Shown here in pieces: positions 55,312 to 63,869 of a stretch of DNA of 64,000 nucleotides. The stretch comes from QZLE01 sp033852075 (GTDB lineage: Bacteria > Pseudomonadota > Gammaproteobacteria > QZLD01). The stretch's first letter is position 1; every line of letters starts with the position of its first letter. The notes below the pieces were generated by a model. It was not told the DNA's origin, did not search any database, and saw nothing but the letters and a program-made list of their open reading frames with translations. A program made the position numbers and the translations under genes. Where the stretch lies: positions 186,001 to 250,000 of the forward strand of contig JAWSVC010000015.1 of NCBI GenBank assembly GCA_033852075.1, given 5' to 3'.

Positions 55312-55785
55312 TTATCTATCCCAGCTTTTCTGGCTATCCTGAGCTTTTTTAACTAAATTGGAATCCAATATTTTTGTTTCACCCCAAGCCTTAGTCAATT
55401 TAATACTTCCAAAACAATTAAACTCTTTAGCTAAACCTTGCCGATGAAAAGTCCCCATGAATTTATCAGTTACTTCAATATTAAAAATTTTAACGGCTTT
55501 ACCATTATCCCAATTATAACGATCAAAAAATTTATATTCCCACTCCATGTAATATGCTTTCTTGCCCGAGCTATCAATATCAATAATTGCTTCTCCTTTA
55601 CTCCATACGGAATAACCCCCGATTGCAAAAAACCAATCTCTACTCTGATTTTTTAAATTATAACCATTAACTGCATTTGCAGATGTAAACGAAATTTTTC
55701 CTTTAGGTTGCTTCGAAATGTAATTTACAGCATTAGCTAATTCACGCTCAAATAGCATTTTCGCAGAAGAAACATTTTTAACCAT
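55312..55785 (-). CDS. Orphan polymorphic-toxin-like C-terminal module, possibly a truncated gene
   Basis: A 157-aa protein. Its middle FFDRYNWDNGKAV followed by TDKFMGTFHRQGLAKE resembles, from memory, a C-terminal domain found at the ends of RHS-type and other large polymorphic proteins in Gram-negative bacteria. The reading frame stays open for 18 codons before the ATG (55839-55786) and encodes SRDSGNTGNDYDIDLEG, which looks like a linker from a larger protein, then meets a stop. No usable ribosome site precedes the ATG. This suggests a C-terminal fragment that has lost its carrier, or an orphan cassette. The toxic activity is not known. It is followed directly by the membrane-anchored gene. 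Confidence 0.55.
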   Translation of the reverse strand: MVKNVSSAKMLFERELANAVNYISKQPKGKISFTSANAVNGYNLKNQSRDWFFAIGGYSVWSKGEAIIDIDSSGKKAYYMEWEYKFFDRYNWDNGKAVKIFNIEVTDKFMGTFHRQGLAKEFNCFGSIKLTKAWGETKILDSNLVKKAQDSQKSWDR

Positions 55786-55926
55786 ACCTTCAAGATCTAT
55801 GTCATAATCATTACCAGTATTCCCGCTATCTCTACTTTAACTCAGATTTATGATATACAAATTAAATTATAATAAATAGTGAAATATTGCTTTAAAGAAT
55901 CTTAATTAAGGACAAAAGTACTCATA

Positions 55927-56685
55927 ATGAAAGTTACTATTATCAACGCAAGCCAGCGAGGAAATGCCGGGAATACTCAGCTTCTACTAAATCCTTTTTG
56001 TAAAGGTCTGAAACGCGCTGATGTTCATTACTCAATTATCCATCTAAACGAGAAAAAATTAATTCCATGCTGTGCGTGTGACAAATGTCGATCGGTTGGA
56101 CATTGCGTTCTAAAAGACAACATTCCTGAAATTTTTGATTGTCTCTCAAAATCTGATTATGTAGTTTTTGCTTTTCCTATTTATAGCTTTCACTTTCCTG
56201 CAAAGCTTAAAATTTTATTCGAAAGAATGTATTCCGTTGGCGATAACTCTGATTTAATCGTTTCAAAAAATGGTTTAGTTTTCCATCAATTAAATAAATC
56301 AATTTGCGGCAAGCCTTACGCAGTTATAGTTAATTACGGAAACATTGAATATGCAGCCATTAAAAGCAGCATTGATTATTTCAAAAGCTTTTCCGACTTT
56401 ACCGATGCCACAAACATCGGTACTTTACAACGAAATACAATGAAAATAATCTCTAGACACCAAGATAAAGCTACTAATACAAAATTTCCAAACATAGAAG
56501 AAATCCTCAATGCATATGAAAAAGCCGGATACGAATTAGGTACTCAAGGCAAGATTTCAAAAAAAACCCAAAAAATAGCTAATCAGGAAATCATCCCTAT
56601 TCCATTTTTCTCGATACTTAAACACTGCAAAATCAAATCTCTAAAATCCAGGTTGGTTGAGATAGGTAAAAAATCTACAGCATGA
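55927..56685 (+). CDS. Flavodoxin-fold NAD(P)H-dependent oxidoreductase with a Cys cluster
   Basis: A 252-aa protein with a flavodoxin-like fold: KVTIINASQRGNAGNT forms the FMN phosphate loop and FAFPIYSFHFPAKLK the second flavin loop. Between them CCACDKC...HC gives four to five cysteines (residues about 48-60) like those of iron-sulfur flavoproteins, so it may hold an Fe-S cluster next to FMN. The C-terminal 60 residues are basic. Possible jobs are quinone, disulfide or drug reduction; the substrate is not predictable. The upstream gap is AT-rich, AAGGA lies 15 bases before the ATG, and codon use is ordinary. Confidence 0.75.
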   Translation: MKVTIINASQRGNAGNTQLLLNPFCKGLKRADVHYSIIHLNEKKLIPCCACDKCRSVGHCVLKDNIPEIFDCLSKSDYVVFAFPIYSFHFPAKLKILFERMYSVGDNSDLIVSKNGLVFHQLNKSICGKPYAVIVNYGNIEYAAIKSSIDYFKSFSDFTDATNIGTLQRNTMKIISRHQDKATNTKFPNIEEILNAYEKAGYELGTQGKISKKTQKIANQEIIPIPFFSILKHCKIKSLKSRLVEIGKKSTA

Positions 56686-56816
56686 TAGATAATCTAATCT
56701 CAAGATAGATAGTCCAGTTTCAAATTATTTTGAAAAGCAATGTGATCAATAAGATAGCAATATACATTGATTACTGTTATGCTCCATCAAAATTAACATA
56801 ACTTAGGAGGGTACAG

Positions 56817-56852
56817 ATGATTGTAGTTAAAACCTTCCGGGTAAATTATTAA
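56817..56852 (+). CDS. Putative 11-codon leader peptide upstream of the RsgA-family gene
   Basis: TTAGGAGGG, a near-perfect Shine-Dalgarno sequence, lies six bases before an ATG that opens a frame coding MIVVKTFRVNY and stop. The ribosome site is stronger than that of any full gene in this window. Codons 7-9 overlap segment CCGGGT (56837-56842), which can pair with a downstream segment, so translation of the peptide would change the folding of the leader. That is the logic of a translation attenuator. Whether the peptide stalls ribosomes is unknown. Confidence 0.6.
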   Translation: MIVVKTFRVNY

Positions 56853-56950
56853 TAGTATTCACTATCTATAAACACACCCGGTTTTGAACCGGGGCAAATA
56901 ATGCCCCTATCCTTATTCAATATAGCGCTATCATTGCGCAGGGGTTTATT
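56837..56950 (+). promoter_or_regulatory. Alternating-hairpin leader controlling the RsgA-family gene
   Basis: Five segments can pair in turn: 1 CCGGGT (56837-56842, in the leader peptide), 2 ACCCGGTT (56876-56883), 3 AACCGGGGC (56887-56895), 4 GCCCCT (56903-56908), 5 AGGGG (56940-56944, the ribosome site of the gene). Pairs 1:2, 2:3 (seven base pairs), 3:4 and 4:5 are all perfect and neighbours exclude each other. With the leader untranslated, 1:2 and 3:4 leave the ribosome site open; a ribosome on segment 1 favours 2:3 and 4:5, closing it. A GCGC hairpin (56925-56939) directly precedes segment 5. No T-run follows any hairpin, so this is translational control. Confidence 0.6.
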
Positions 56951-57988
56951 ATGACTATTTTATACTCTCTAACTCAGTTAGGGTGGCAACATTTTTTTCA
57001 ACAACAACTATCTCTTGAAGAATGGGAAACATTCACTATTGCAAGAGTTATTGGCCATGAACGTTCTCAACTTATATTGCTCACTGAAACAGGAAAACAA
57101 GTTCTTCCTATCACCCATTCAATTCCTCCAATTGCTGTAGGTGACTGGATATTATTAACTAATGATGGAAAGTTTCACCAAGTATTACAAAGAACATCTT
57201 TGTTTTATCGCAAAGCAGCAGGAACAAAAGTTGATACTCAGCTGATTGCTGCCAATATCGATACAGTTTTTATTGTTTGTTCTATGAATTTAGACTTCAA
57301 TCTAAACCGTATTGAGCGTTATCTTGCAATAGCAAATGAAGCAAGCGTTGAACCGGTAATAGTTCTAACCAAAGCAGATTGCTGCATCAATCCACAGGAA
57401 TACGTAGATAATGCACAGTCTATGAACCCTCTTATTGAAATGGTAGCTATTAACAGCCTTGATCATAACAGTGTTCAGCAATTATTGACTTGGTGTACAA
57501 CTGGTAAAACTATTGCGCTATTAGGTTCATCCGGCGTTGGTAAATCAACCATTATTAATTCATTACTTGGCACTGAAACTCAAAAAACCAGTGCTATTCG
57601 CGATGATGACAATAAAGGCCGGCATACAACAACGAATAGATCTCTACATTTACTTCCATCTGGCGGATTACTACTCGACTCCCCCGGAATGAGAGAATTG
57701 CAAATAACAGATTGCGAACAAGGAATTGAAGATACCTTTTCTGAGATTGCCGAACTTGCTACACAGTGCAAATTCGCAGACTGCTCTCATCAGAATGAAC
57801 CAGGATGCGCTATTAGAAAAGCCATTACTGACGGACATTTACATGAAAGGCGCCTGAATAACTACCTTAAGCTTTTAAGAGAGCAGGCTTTTAATAGTGC
57901 AACCCTCGCCGAAAAAAGAGCCAAAGATAAGGAGTTTGGCAAGATGGTTCGCTCTGTTATGAAAAACAAGCAGCAATTAAAGAAATAA
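56951..57988 (+). CDS. rsgA: Ribosome small-subunit-dependent GTPase, RsgA family
   Basis: A 345-aa circularly permuted GTPase. An N-terminal OB-like domain (about 25-115) is followed by G4 (LTKAD near 139), G1 GSSGVGKST (near 193-201) and G3 DSPGM, in the permuted order typical of RsgA/YjeQ. The C-terminal zinc finger C-x4-C-x-H-x5-C is present (CKFADCSHQNEPGC). RsgA checks and releases late 30S assembly factors. The N-terminus (QLGWQHFFQQQ) differs from the housekeeping RsgA as I remember it and is closer to a second paralogue found in some bacteria, so the symbol marks the family, not proven orthology. It lies behind the leader peptide and alternating hairpins. The AGGGG ribosome site is six bases before the ATG. 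Confidence 0.88.
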   Translation: MTILYSLTQLGWQHFFQQQLSLEEWETFTIARVIGHERSQLILLTETGKQVLPITHSIPPIAVGDWILLTNDGKFHQVLQRTSLFYRKAAGTKVDTQLIAANIDTVFIVCSMNLDFNLNRIERYLAIANEASVEPVIVLTKADCCINPQEYVDNAQSMNPLIEMVAINSLDHNSVQQLLTWCTTGKTIALLGSSGVGKSTIINSLLGTETQKTSAIRDDDNKGRHTTTNRSLHLLPSGGLLLDSPGMRELQITDCEQGIEDTFSEIAELATQCKFADCSHQNEPGCAIRKAITDGHLHERRLNNYLKLLREQAFNSATLAEKRAKDKEFGKMVRSVMKNKQQLKK

Positions 57989-57996
57989 TTTACAGA

Positions 57997-58015
57997 AGGT
58001 GGGCACTGCCCACCT
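57997..58015. terminator. Hairpin between convergent rsgA and a membrane protein gene
   Basis: AGGTGGGCA and TGCCCACCT pair perfectly around a single base (in practice a loop of three to five). Only a weak T-rich tract follows, so termination is uncertain. Confidence 0.5.
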
Positions 58016-58020
58016 CTAAA

Positions 58021-58467
58021 TTAATCATCGATAATTTTAAGCTCATTTATCAACTTACATTTAGTATTATCTTCCGTATACAACACTTCAACTGTTTTCG
58101 CATCCACTTTAAGGCCATAAGCACATAACTGAGCAGAATCACTGTTTTTATTTGGTTTAACAGCCACACTATAAACAGGATCAACATTTGCCTTCGCACA
58201 ACGATCGATAATTATTGTTTGATCATACAATTCGATAAATTCATCACCAGAACCAGAAAGACGATAAAGGGCATGGAACTTATCACCATCAATAGTCTTA
58301 TCATCAAGAACGGTTACTTTATCAATAACCTTTGATTCACAAACAGGTGCTTCATCTAATTTAAAGACATAATAATAAAGATAAAGATATACAGCTATAA
58401 TCCATAGCGATACAACAGATATCACAATGAATGTGATTATTAGTGGTTTTTTATTAGCTGCCGCCAT
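58021..58467 (-). CDS. Membrane-anchored 148-aa protein of unknown function
   Basis: The family is not recognised. One membrane helix (about residues 8-34) is followed by a soluble domain of about 110 residues with four cysteines (VCES, DRCA, LCAY, KCKL) spaced so that two disulfides could form in the periplasm. No lipobox. AAGG lies before the ATG. It is convergent with the RsgA-family gene and separated from yaiI by 94 bases. Confidence 0.65.
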   Translation of the reverse strand: MAAANKKPLIITFIVISVVSLWIIAVYLYLYYYVFKLDEAPVCESKVIDKVTVLDDKTIDGDKFHALYRLSGSGDEFIELYDQTIIIDRCAKANVDPVYSVAVKPNKNSDSAQLCAYGLKVDAKTVEVLYTEDNTKCKLINELKIIDD

Positions 58468-58561
58468 ATAGATAACCTTGATTAAAATTTTGAACCGGCC
58501 GGAATTTTATCATATCACTAAAAACAAACAAAAATCATACATGAGTTACATTACTGCCATA

Positions 58562-59008
58562 CTACGATTGATTTGCCAATATCCTATCTAAATGATCAGC
58601 AAATTGCTTTTTATCACTTTGATTAAGTGGAGGTGGCCCCGATGTTTGAATACCACTACTTCGCATTGTGTCCATAAAATCGCGCATATTCAAACGCGAT
58701 TTAATATTATCCTTGGTAAATAACTCTCCTCTTGGACTTAATGCAACTGCACCTTTTGTTATTATCTCATCCGCAAGAGGTATATCACTTGTTATGACCA
58801 AATCCCCTGCTTCAGAGCGTTGCACTATTTCATTATCAGCCACATCAAATCCAGGCATAACCCGCAAAGATTTAATAAATTTTGACGGAGGAACATTAAT
58901 AGACTGATTAGCAACTAATGTAACCAATATCTCTTTTCTCTTGGCTGCTCGAAACAGTATTTCTTTAATGGCTACAGGACATGCATCTGCATCTACCCAT
59001 ATTTTCAT
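58562..59008 (-). CDS. yaiI: YaiI/YqxD family protein (UPF0178, DUF188)
   Basis: A 148-aa protein matching the YaiI family along its length: IWVDADACPVAIKE at the start, LVANQ, then VITSDIPLAD and SPRGELFT. The fold is related to PIN-type nucleases, with conserved Asp residues that could bind a metal ion, but the family has no confirmed activity. AAGGAG precedes the ATG. It is a stand-alone gene. Confidence 0.95.
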   Translation of the reverse strand: MKIWVDADACPVAIKEILFRAAKRKEILVTLVANQSINVPPSKFIKSLRVMPGFDVADNEIVQRSEAGDLVITSDIPLADEIITKGAVALSPRGELFTKDNIKSRLNMRDFMDTMRSSGIQTSGPPPLNQSDKKQFADHLDRILANQS

Positions 59009-59162
59009 GCATTCTCCTTAAAGGCTAAAAGTTAATCAATAATAACCATAGTAATTCACAGTTTTTAAAGACAATTACAAAATAATAGCATCCTCATACT
59101 ATACTAAATTCATTGGTAATTAAGTAGCAATCAAATTGTTATCTCGCAATAAATTAACTGTA

Positions 59163-60281
59163 ATGGTATCTGAACAAAACAAAAATGCTAAATCACAGAT
59201 TTTAGCTAAACAGATCGGGTTTGCTATAGGTCAGTCTGCTACCGATGTAGCTGGCAATGGGCTCTGTGCGCTTATTCTATACATAGTATTTTTTCCTGTT
59301 GTTAATAAATTTATACTTACAGGCTGGCTACTCATAATTATTTTACTCGTAATTAGCAGGATAATTATAGGATATGAAACATTAAGAAATATCTTTGGAA
59401 TAAAATCTATAACAACTGTTTATGAATTTTATGTGCCCCACATAATATTTCTTGGCACCATGTGGGGAGCCATAGGGATAATATGTTTTAACTCAACAGA
59501 TGCCGCTGAATATCAATTTTTTCTTGTTGTTGAATTAGCAGGAGTTGCCGCAGGTGCAGCCAGCTCCCTGCCTGTTTTCTGGAGAGTATATCTGGCATTT
59601 TTATTACAAATAATGGCCCCTTTAGGAATTATGTTAGTGTTTAAAGATGAAATAATCGCTAACTACTTAGGAATCCTTACCTTTTTATTTATGGGTTATT
59701 TAGCCATTTCATCAAAAAGAACACACTCTATTATTACTGAAGCACTTCAATCTAGATTCCATATTGAAGAAATGGCTAGAATCGACACCCTAACCAAAAT
59801 CCCTAACCGAATGTGTTTTAACGAAAATTTCCTAAGAGAAACTAAAAGAGCAATTAGAAATAAAACCTCACTATCTCTCCTCTTATGTGATATTGATTAC
59901 TTTAAAAAAATTAATGATATCTTGGGACATGTAGCAGGAGATTACATTCTGGAAATGGTTGCAACTGTTATTGCACGCTCTGTTTTTAGATCAACAGATA
60001 TGGTTGCAAGATATGGTGGTGAAGAATTTATAGTTCTGCTACCAGAAACATCCCCTCAAGATGCTTTAATCGTTGCTGAAAGAATACGCAGCTCCGTAGA
60101 AAAGGCGAATTTAAAACACCCAGATTCCAGTTGCAGCGAAAACGTAACTATCAGTATAGGAATTACAACTGTTGAACCAGATTCAAATGCAACTGAATCA
60201 ATAATGAAATCAATTATCGAAATGGCTGACAAATCACTTTATGAAGCTAAAAGAAACGGCAGAAATTGCGTAATGCAGTAA
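59163..60281 (+). CDS. Membrane diguanylate cyclase (GGEEF)
   Basis: A 372-aa protein. The N-terminal 190 residues hold about five to six membrane helices, a sensor not matched to a named MASE type. The C-terminal GGDEF domain (about 210-372) is intact: GGEEF at 285-289, DTLTKIPNRM, LLLCDIDYFKKIND, and an RxxD inhibitory site (RSTD, 276-279) five residues before the motif. It should make c-di-GMP from two GTP and be limited by its product. The start is uncertain: I use the ATG at 59163, while an in-frame TTG at 59136 is also possible; neither has a clear ribosome site. The downstream secreted gene starts 20 bases after the stop, so the two form an operon. Confidence 0.92.
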   Translation: MVSEQNKNAKSQILAKQIGFAIGQSATDVAGNGLCALILYIVFFPVVNKFILTGWLLIIILLVISRIIIGYETLRNIFGIKSITTVYEFYVPHIIFLGTMWGAIGIICFNSTDAAEYQFFLVVELAGVAAGAASSLPVFWRVYLAFLLQIMAPLGIMLVFKDEIIANYLGILTFLFMGYLAISSKRTHSIITEALQSRFHIEEMARIDTLTKIPNRMCFNENFLRETKRAIRNKTSLSLLLCDIDYFKKINDILGHVAGDYILEMVATVIARSVFRSTDMVARYGGEEFIVLLPETSPQDALIVAERIRSSVEKANLKHPDSSCSENVTISIGITTVEPDSNATESIMKSIIEMADKSLYEAKRNGRNCVMQ

Positions 60282-60301
60282 AAAACCATAAGGAGCAGAA
60301 C

Positions 60302-61381
60302 ATGAAGTCTCTACTTATCAAAATATTTAGTATTAAACTGATTACCATATTAATGCTTCTCATAAGCGATTCAGCTATGGCAATTCAATTAAATATGAAA
60401 CAATTTGCCGTAGTAGATCAACAAATGAATGGTATTCCTGCCTTTAGAATATTGGCTCCAAGCAATTGGCAACTTAACGGTGGTTTAACATGGAACCATA
60501 ACCTGGTTAACCTTGTAACTGCAAATATTGCCATTACGGCACCAGATAAATCAGCAGGCTTTTACGTTCACCCATCACCTATGTTTATCAGCGGTCAAAT
60601 TCAATATCAATGGCAACAGGGACAACTATATCTAGGTATGATAGTTATGCCTATGCCAAATAGTCCTACAGAATTTATCCAACAAATTGTAATTCCTGAA
60701 CAAAGACCACATGCAACAAATCTAAAATTGATTCAAGAAGAGGATCTGTCTTCCTGGGCTGCAAATATTGCTGCTACCACAGCTCAATCCGGCAACATGC
60801 CACAAGGATTTGGCGTTAGAGCCCGCTTTGCTTATACAGAAAACGGTAAAAAGTGGGAAGAAGATTTTTATTGCGCCATACTCGTTTCAAGAGCTGGTCC
60901 ACAAAATATGTTTTGGCTAGCAGATAGAAATTTATCAGTTCGCACTGAAGTAGGAAAACTAAATTCGATACAACCGTTAGCCAATGCGTTTGTAAACTCT
61001 TTTAGACTTGAAAAACGCTGGTATGGACACTTTTTACAAATACAACAACAATGGATAGCAGCTCAACAGCGCGGAATTGCAAGCGCTGGTGCATTAAGTG
61101 ATGCTATTAGTAAGAGTAATGACCAATTCAATCAGTCCATGATGCAATCATGGAATGCGCGGCAACAATCAGAAGATCGCGCCAACAGAGAATTTAGTGA
61201 ATACATTAGAGGTTCTGAAAATTATAACGATACCGTCAATGGAACCAATGTTGAACTACCTGGTGGTTATGCGCACACTTGGACTAATACCCAAGGTGAA
61301 TACATCCTGACTGATGACGCGGGGTTTAATCCAAACAGAAATTCAAATCTCAATTGGGAAACGATTAGGCCACTAAGATAA
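60302..61381 (+). CDS. Secreted protein of unknown function
   Basis: A 359-aa exported protein. The family is not recognised. A signal peptide (about 1-27, ending SAMA) is followed by a beta-rich region (about 35-220; PAFRILAPSNWQ, SAGFYVHPSP), a helical Gln-rich section (about 235-300; LQIQQQWIAAQQ) and a short C-terminal part with GGYAHTWTNTQGEYIL. The start ATG follows AAGGAG at 60291, inside the region just after the cyclase stop; an in-frame ATG 12 codons earlier lies within the cyclase gene and is less likely. Cotranscription with the cyclase suggests a role in a c-di-GMP-linked surface process, without direct proof. Confidence 0.75.
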   Translation: MKSLLIKIFSIKLITILMLLISDSAMAIQLNMKQFAVVDQQMNGIPAFRILAPSNWQLNGGLTWNHNLVNLVTANIAITAPDKSAGFYVHPSPMFISGQIQYQWQQGQLYLGMIVMPMPNSPTEFIQQIVIPEQRPHATNLKLIQEEDLSSWAANIAATTAQSGNMPQGFGVRARFAYTENGKKWEEDFYCAILVSRAGPQNMFWLADRNLSVRTEVGKLNSIQPLANAFVNSFRLEKRWYGHFLQIQQQWIAAQQRGIASAGALSDAISKSNDQFNQSMMQSWNARQQSEDRANREFSEYIRGSENYNDTVNGTNVELPGGYAHTWTNTQGEYILTDDAGFNPNRNSNLNWETIRPLR

Positions 61382-61409
61382 ATAGACCATAGCAAAAAAT
61401 CCCATAAAG

Positions 61410-62219
61410 CTATTTTACATTTAATTTTAGCCAGCCTATCAATTCATCAGCGGCATCTTGCCAATATGGATCAAGCATCATCATATGCGATGATTTAGGT
61501 AGAAAAACTGGTTCACAACCAAGCTTATGAGCAGACTTTCTGATTGAGTCTACAGAAAATATCATATCTTTTTTTCCGCCCATAAAGTGTAGAGGAATAT
61601 CTTTAAGGTCATTTTTAGTTGGCATTTCTGCAACGATTACATCCCAGATAGTATTAAATGATTCTGGTTGAAATAGAGGCCTATATCGAATCAGGTCTTT
61701 CATTGGGGTATCAGGGGTAAATAGTGATTTGCGCGCAAAATCAGGAGTAGCAAATGAGCTACCAAACATTTGCACCAACTGTATCTGCATCATACTCATT
61801 GGATCACGCATTGCAATCTCCATAGATGATGGAGCAACTCCGTGATATGGTACTGCAGACATAAATACCGCACCCTTACACTGCGCCTGGTGTTCATGTT
61901 TTTTTAGATATTGCTGAACAACAGCACCTCCCATTGAATGTCCAACCAACACCACTTCCTCTTTTACATTATGTAAAATAACCTGCTCAACATCTTTAAC
62001 GTATTCTCTAATTCCATAAGAATGCACAAACATGCGCCCCCAACTTCTTCCATGGCCACGCAAACTTATGGCATAAACCTCAAAACCAAGATCAGCAAAA
62101 TAAGGTAGAAAATTCTCTTCCCAACACCAGGCTCCAACATAGGCGCCATGAACAAATAAAATTGGTGTTTTAAACTTCTTTTCTGCGGGGATATGATGTA
62201 GAACTTCAAGATTTGACAT
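61410..62219 (-). CDS. Alpha/beta hydrolase
   Basis: A 269-aa alpha/beta hydrolase. FVHGAYVGAWCW gives the HG oxyanion motif, GHSMGG carries Ser95 as nucleophile, GGKKDMIF the predicted catalytic Asp and SSHMMMLD the His. It is soluble and close in appearance to esterases or lipases of lysophospholipase type; the substrate is not predictable. GGAG precedes the ATG. It is the last gene after infB-rbfA-truB on the same strand, 116 bases after truB, in the place where rpsO stands in many relatives. Confidence 0.88.
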   Translation of the reverse strand: MSNLEVLHHIPAEKKFKTPILFVHGAYVGAWCWEENFLPYFADLGFEVYAISLRGHGRSWGRMFVHSYGIREYVKDVEQVILHNVKEEVVLVGHSMGGAVVQQYLKKHEHQAQCKGAVFMSAVPYHGVAPSSMEIAMRDPMSMMQIQLVQMFGSSFATPDFARKSLFTPDTPMKDLIRYRPLFQPESFNTIWDVIVAEMPTKNDLKDIPLHFMGGKKDMIFSVDSIRKSAHKLGCEPVFLPKSSHMMMLDPYWQDAADELIGWLKLNVK

Positions 62220-62335
62220 TAGATACTCCGATACTGATTAACAAATAATAGCGAAGCTGTAGGTTAATTACAAACTGAAGTTCCAGTTAATGAATTACAG
62301 TCATTAAATTACAGGATTTTATTCCTCAACAAGCC

Positions 62336-63247
62336 TTATAACTGAAAAACTCGCTTTGGAGCATAGCCTCCATAACCATCCCCTTGAGCAATACCAATTA
62401 ACTCTCCTTTTAGATCGTAAACTTTTACAAGAGAATCATAATTTTGGCCGGAAACCATTAGCTGCTGCCCTCTCCTGAAATAAAACACCATATCATCATC
62501 AATAGATATTGATGACCAATTCGGTAAGGCAGTATCCGTTGGGAGTACAATAGAATCGAGCTCTGATTGACCTACATCTTGCAAAGTACGGATTTCATCA
62601 AGAGAAACTAGTTTATTTACCGGAAATGGATCAACGGATATTCTATGCAACCTAGAAACATAAGCTCCGCTCTCTAGTTTTTCACCAATATCTTGCGCTA
62701 ATGAACGAACGTATGTCCCTTTACTGCATTTTACTTCCAAGGATATGGTATCACTAGTAAAATCAGCTAATACAAGCTCATGGATTGTTACACGCCGAGG
62801 TTTACGCTTTACTTCCACCCCTTTGCGGGCAAGTTCATATAGGCGTTTTCCGTCTTGTTTTAAAGCTGAATACATTGGTGGAATTTGATCAATTTCACCA
62901 ATAAACTGCTGTAATACTAAGTTTATATTTTCTTCCGATAAAAAAGGTACAGGAAAGGTATTAATAACCTCTCCTTCAACATCACCAGTACTTGTTACCT
63001 GCCCCAGCTTACAATCAAAGCTATAACGCTTATCGGCATCTAAGAGAAACGCTGACACCTTAGTTGCTTCACCAAAACAGATTGGTAACATTCCAGTCGC
63101 TAAAGGATCAAGACTGCCTGTATGTCCAGCCTTTTGAGCGTTATAGATGTTTTTGACAATTTGCAATGCCTTATTGGAGCTAAGTTCGTATGGTTTATCC
63201 AACAAAACAATACCATTTAATGGTCTGCCTTTTTTCTTTTTTGCCAT
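62336..63247 (-). CDS. truB: tRNA pseudouridine-55 synthase
   Basis: A 303-aa TruB, normal length. The catalytic Asp47 lies in GHTGSLDPLATG. The N-terminal GIVLLDKPYELSSN and the later CSKGTYVRSLAQDIG are family signatures; the C-terminal PUA-like part ends the protein. It makes pseudouridine 55 in the T-loop of most tRNAs and also acts as tRNA folding chaperone. The operon order infB-rbfA-truB is the usual one. The ribosome site is weak. Confidence 0.98.
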   Translation of the reverse strand: MAKKKKGRPLNGIVLLDKPYELSSNKALQIVKNIYNAQKAGHTGSLDPLATGMLPICFGEATKVSAFLLDADKRYSFDCKLGQVTSTGDVEGEVINTFPVPFLSEENINLVLQQFIGEIDQIPPMYSALKQDGKRLYELARKGVEVKRKPRRVTIHELVLADFTSDTISLEVKCSKGTYVRSLAQDIGEKLESGAYVSRLHRISVDPFPVNKLVSLDEIRTLQDVGQSELDSIVLPTDTALPNWSSISIDDDMVFYFRRGQQLMVSGQNYDSLVKVYDLKGELIGIAQGDGYGGYAPKRVFQL

Positions 63248-63359
63248 AAGTAATTTACTTTTTAGATAACAGTATCTGTACTTGGGGAAAGTTTAAGAAT
63301 GTCATTACCCAACATTATTGGGCAACTTAGTGAATACAGGACCCTGATTTTTAGAACAA

Positions 63360-63737
63360 CTATTCTTCATCCGGAAGGCCTGGATCTGAAGCTCTAGCCT
63401 TATCAATTAAATCAGATATTTGTGATGCATTTTCAAATGCATTATCGTAGATAAATTTCAATTGAGGAACGGTTCTAATCTTCATCCCTTTACCTAATAA
63501 AGAGCGTAAATAACCAGCAGCTCTATTTAGAATTTCACCACTTTGAAGATTTTGCTCTTGGGTACCGCCAAGAACAGTAAAATAAACCTTAGCAATAGCA
63601 AGATCACCTGCAACCTCAACTTCTGAAATAGTAATCATACCAATACGTGGATCTTTGATCTCTTTACGAATCAATACTGACAAGTCACGTTGAATTTGAT
63701 CACTAACTCGTTGGTTTCTTGAAAAGTCTTTTGGCAT
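63360..63737 (-). CDS. rbfA: 30S ribosome-binding factor A
   Basis: A 125-aa RbfA with a KH-like fold, full length: RVSDQIQRDLSVLIRKE near the start, then DPRIGMITISEVEV and the C-terminal PQLKFIYDNAFENASQI. It binds the 30S subunit during 16S rRNA maturation and is needed at low temperature. AGAGA precedes the ATG. It lies between infB and truB, with a palindromic repeat in the gap to infB. Confidence 0.97.
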   Translation of the reverse strand: MPKDFSRNQRVSDQIQRDLSVLIRKEIKDPRIGMITISEVEVAGDLAIAKVYFTVLGGTQEQNLQSGEILNRAAGYLRSLLGKGMKIRTVPQLKFIYDNAFENASQISDLIDKARASDPGLPDEE

Positions 63738-63758
63738 AGTTGTCTCTATTAATATTAC

Positions 63759-63838
63759 GCATCATTCCCAACCTAATTGGGAATCTCGATAGTTAGTGCA
63801 TATTAAGCTCGAGATTCCCGCCTTCGCGGGAATGACGC
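63759..63838. repeat. 80-bp palindromic element between infB and rbfA
   Basis: Two hairpins (ATTCCCAA/TTGGGAAT at 63764-63784 and ATTCCCGC/GCGGGAAT at 63814-63833) stand inside a larger palindrome: GGGAATCTCGA (63779-63789) is the exact complement of 63809-63819, and the outer ends match 10 of 11. The GTCATTCCCGCGAAGG core is a widespread extragenic repeat type. It lies within the operon transcript. Confidence 0.8.
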
Positions 63839-63869
63839 ACTAATTTTATAATGACGTGTAAATTATACC

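Noticed and set aside
57997..58015. Confident rho-independent terminator
   Set aside because: The hairpin is perfect but no proper T-run follows on either strand, so it is given only moderate confidence.
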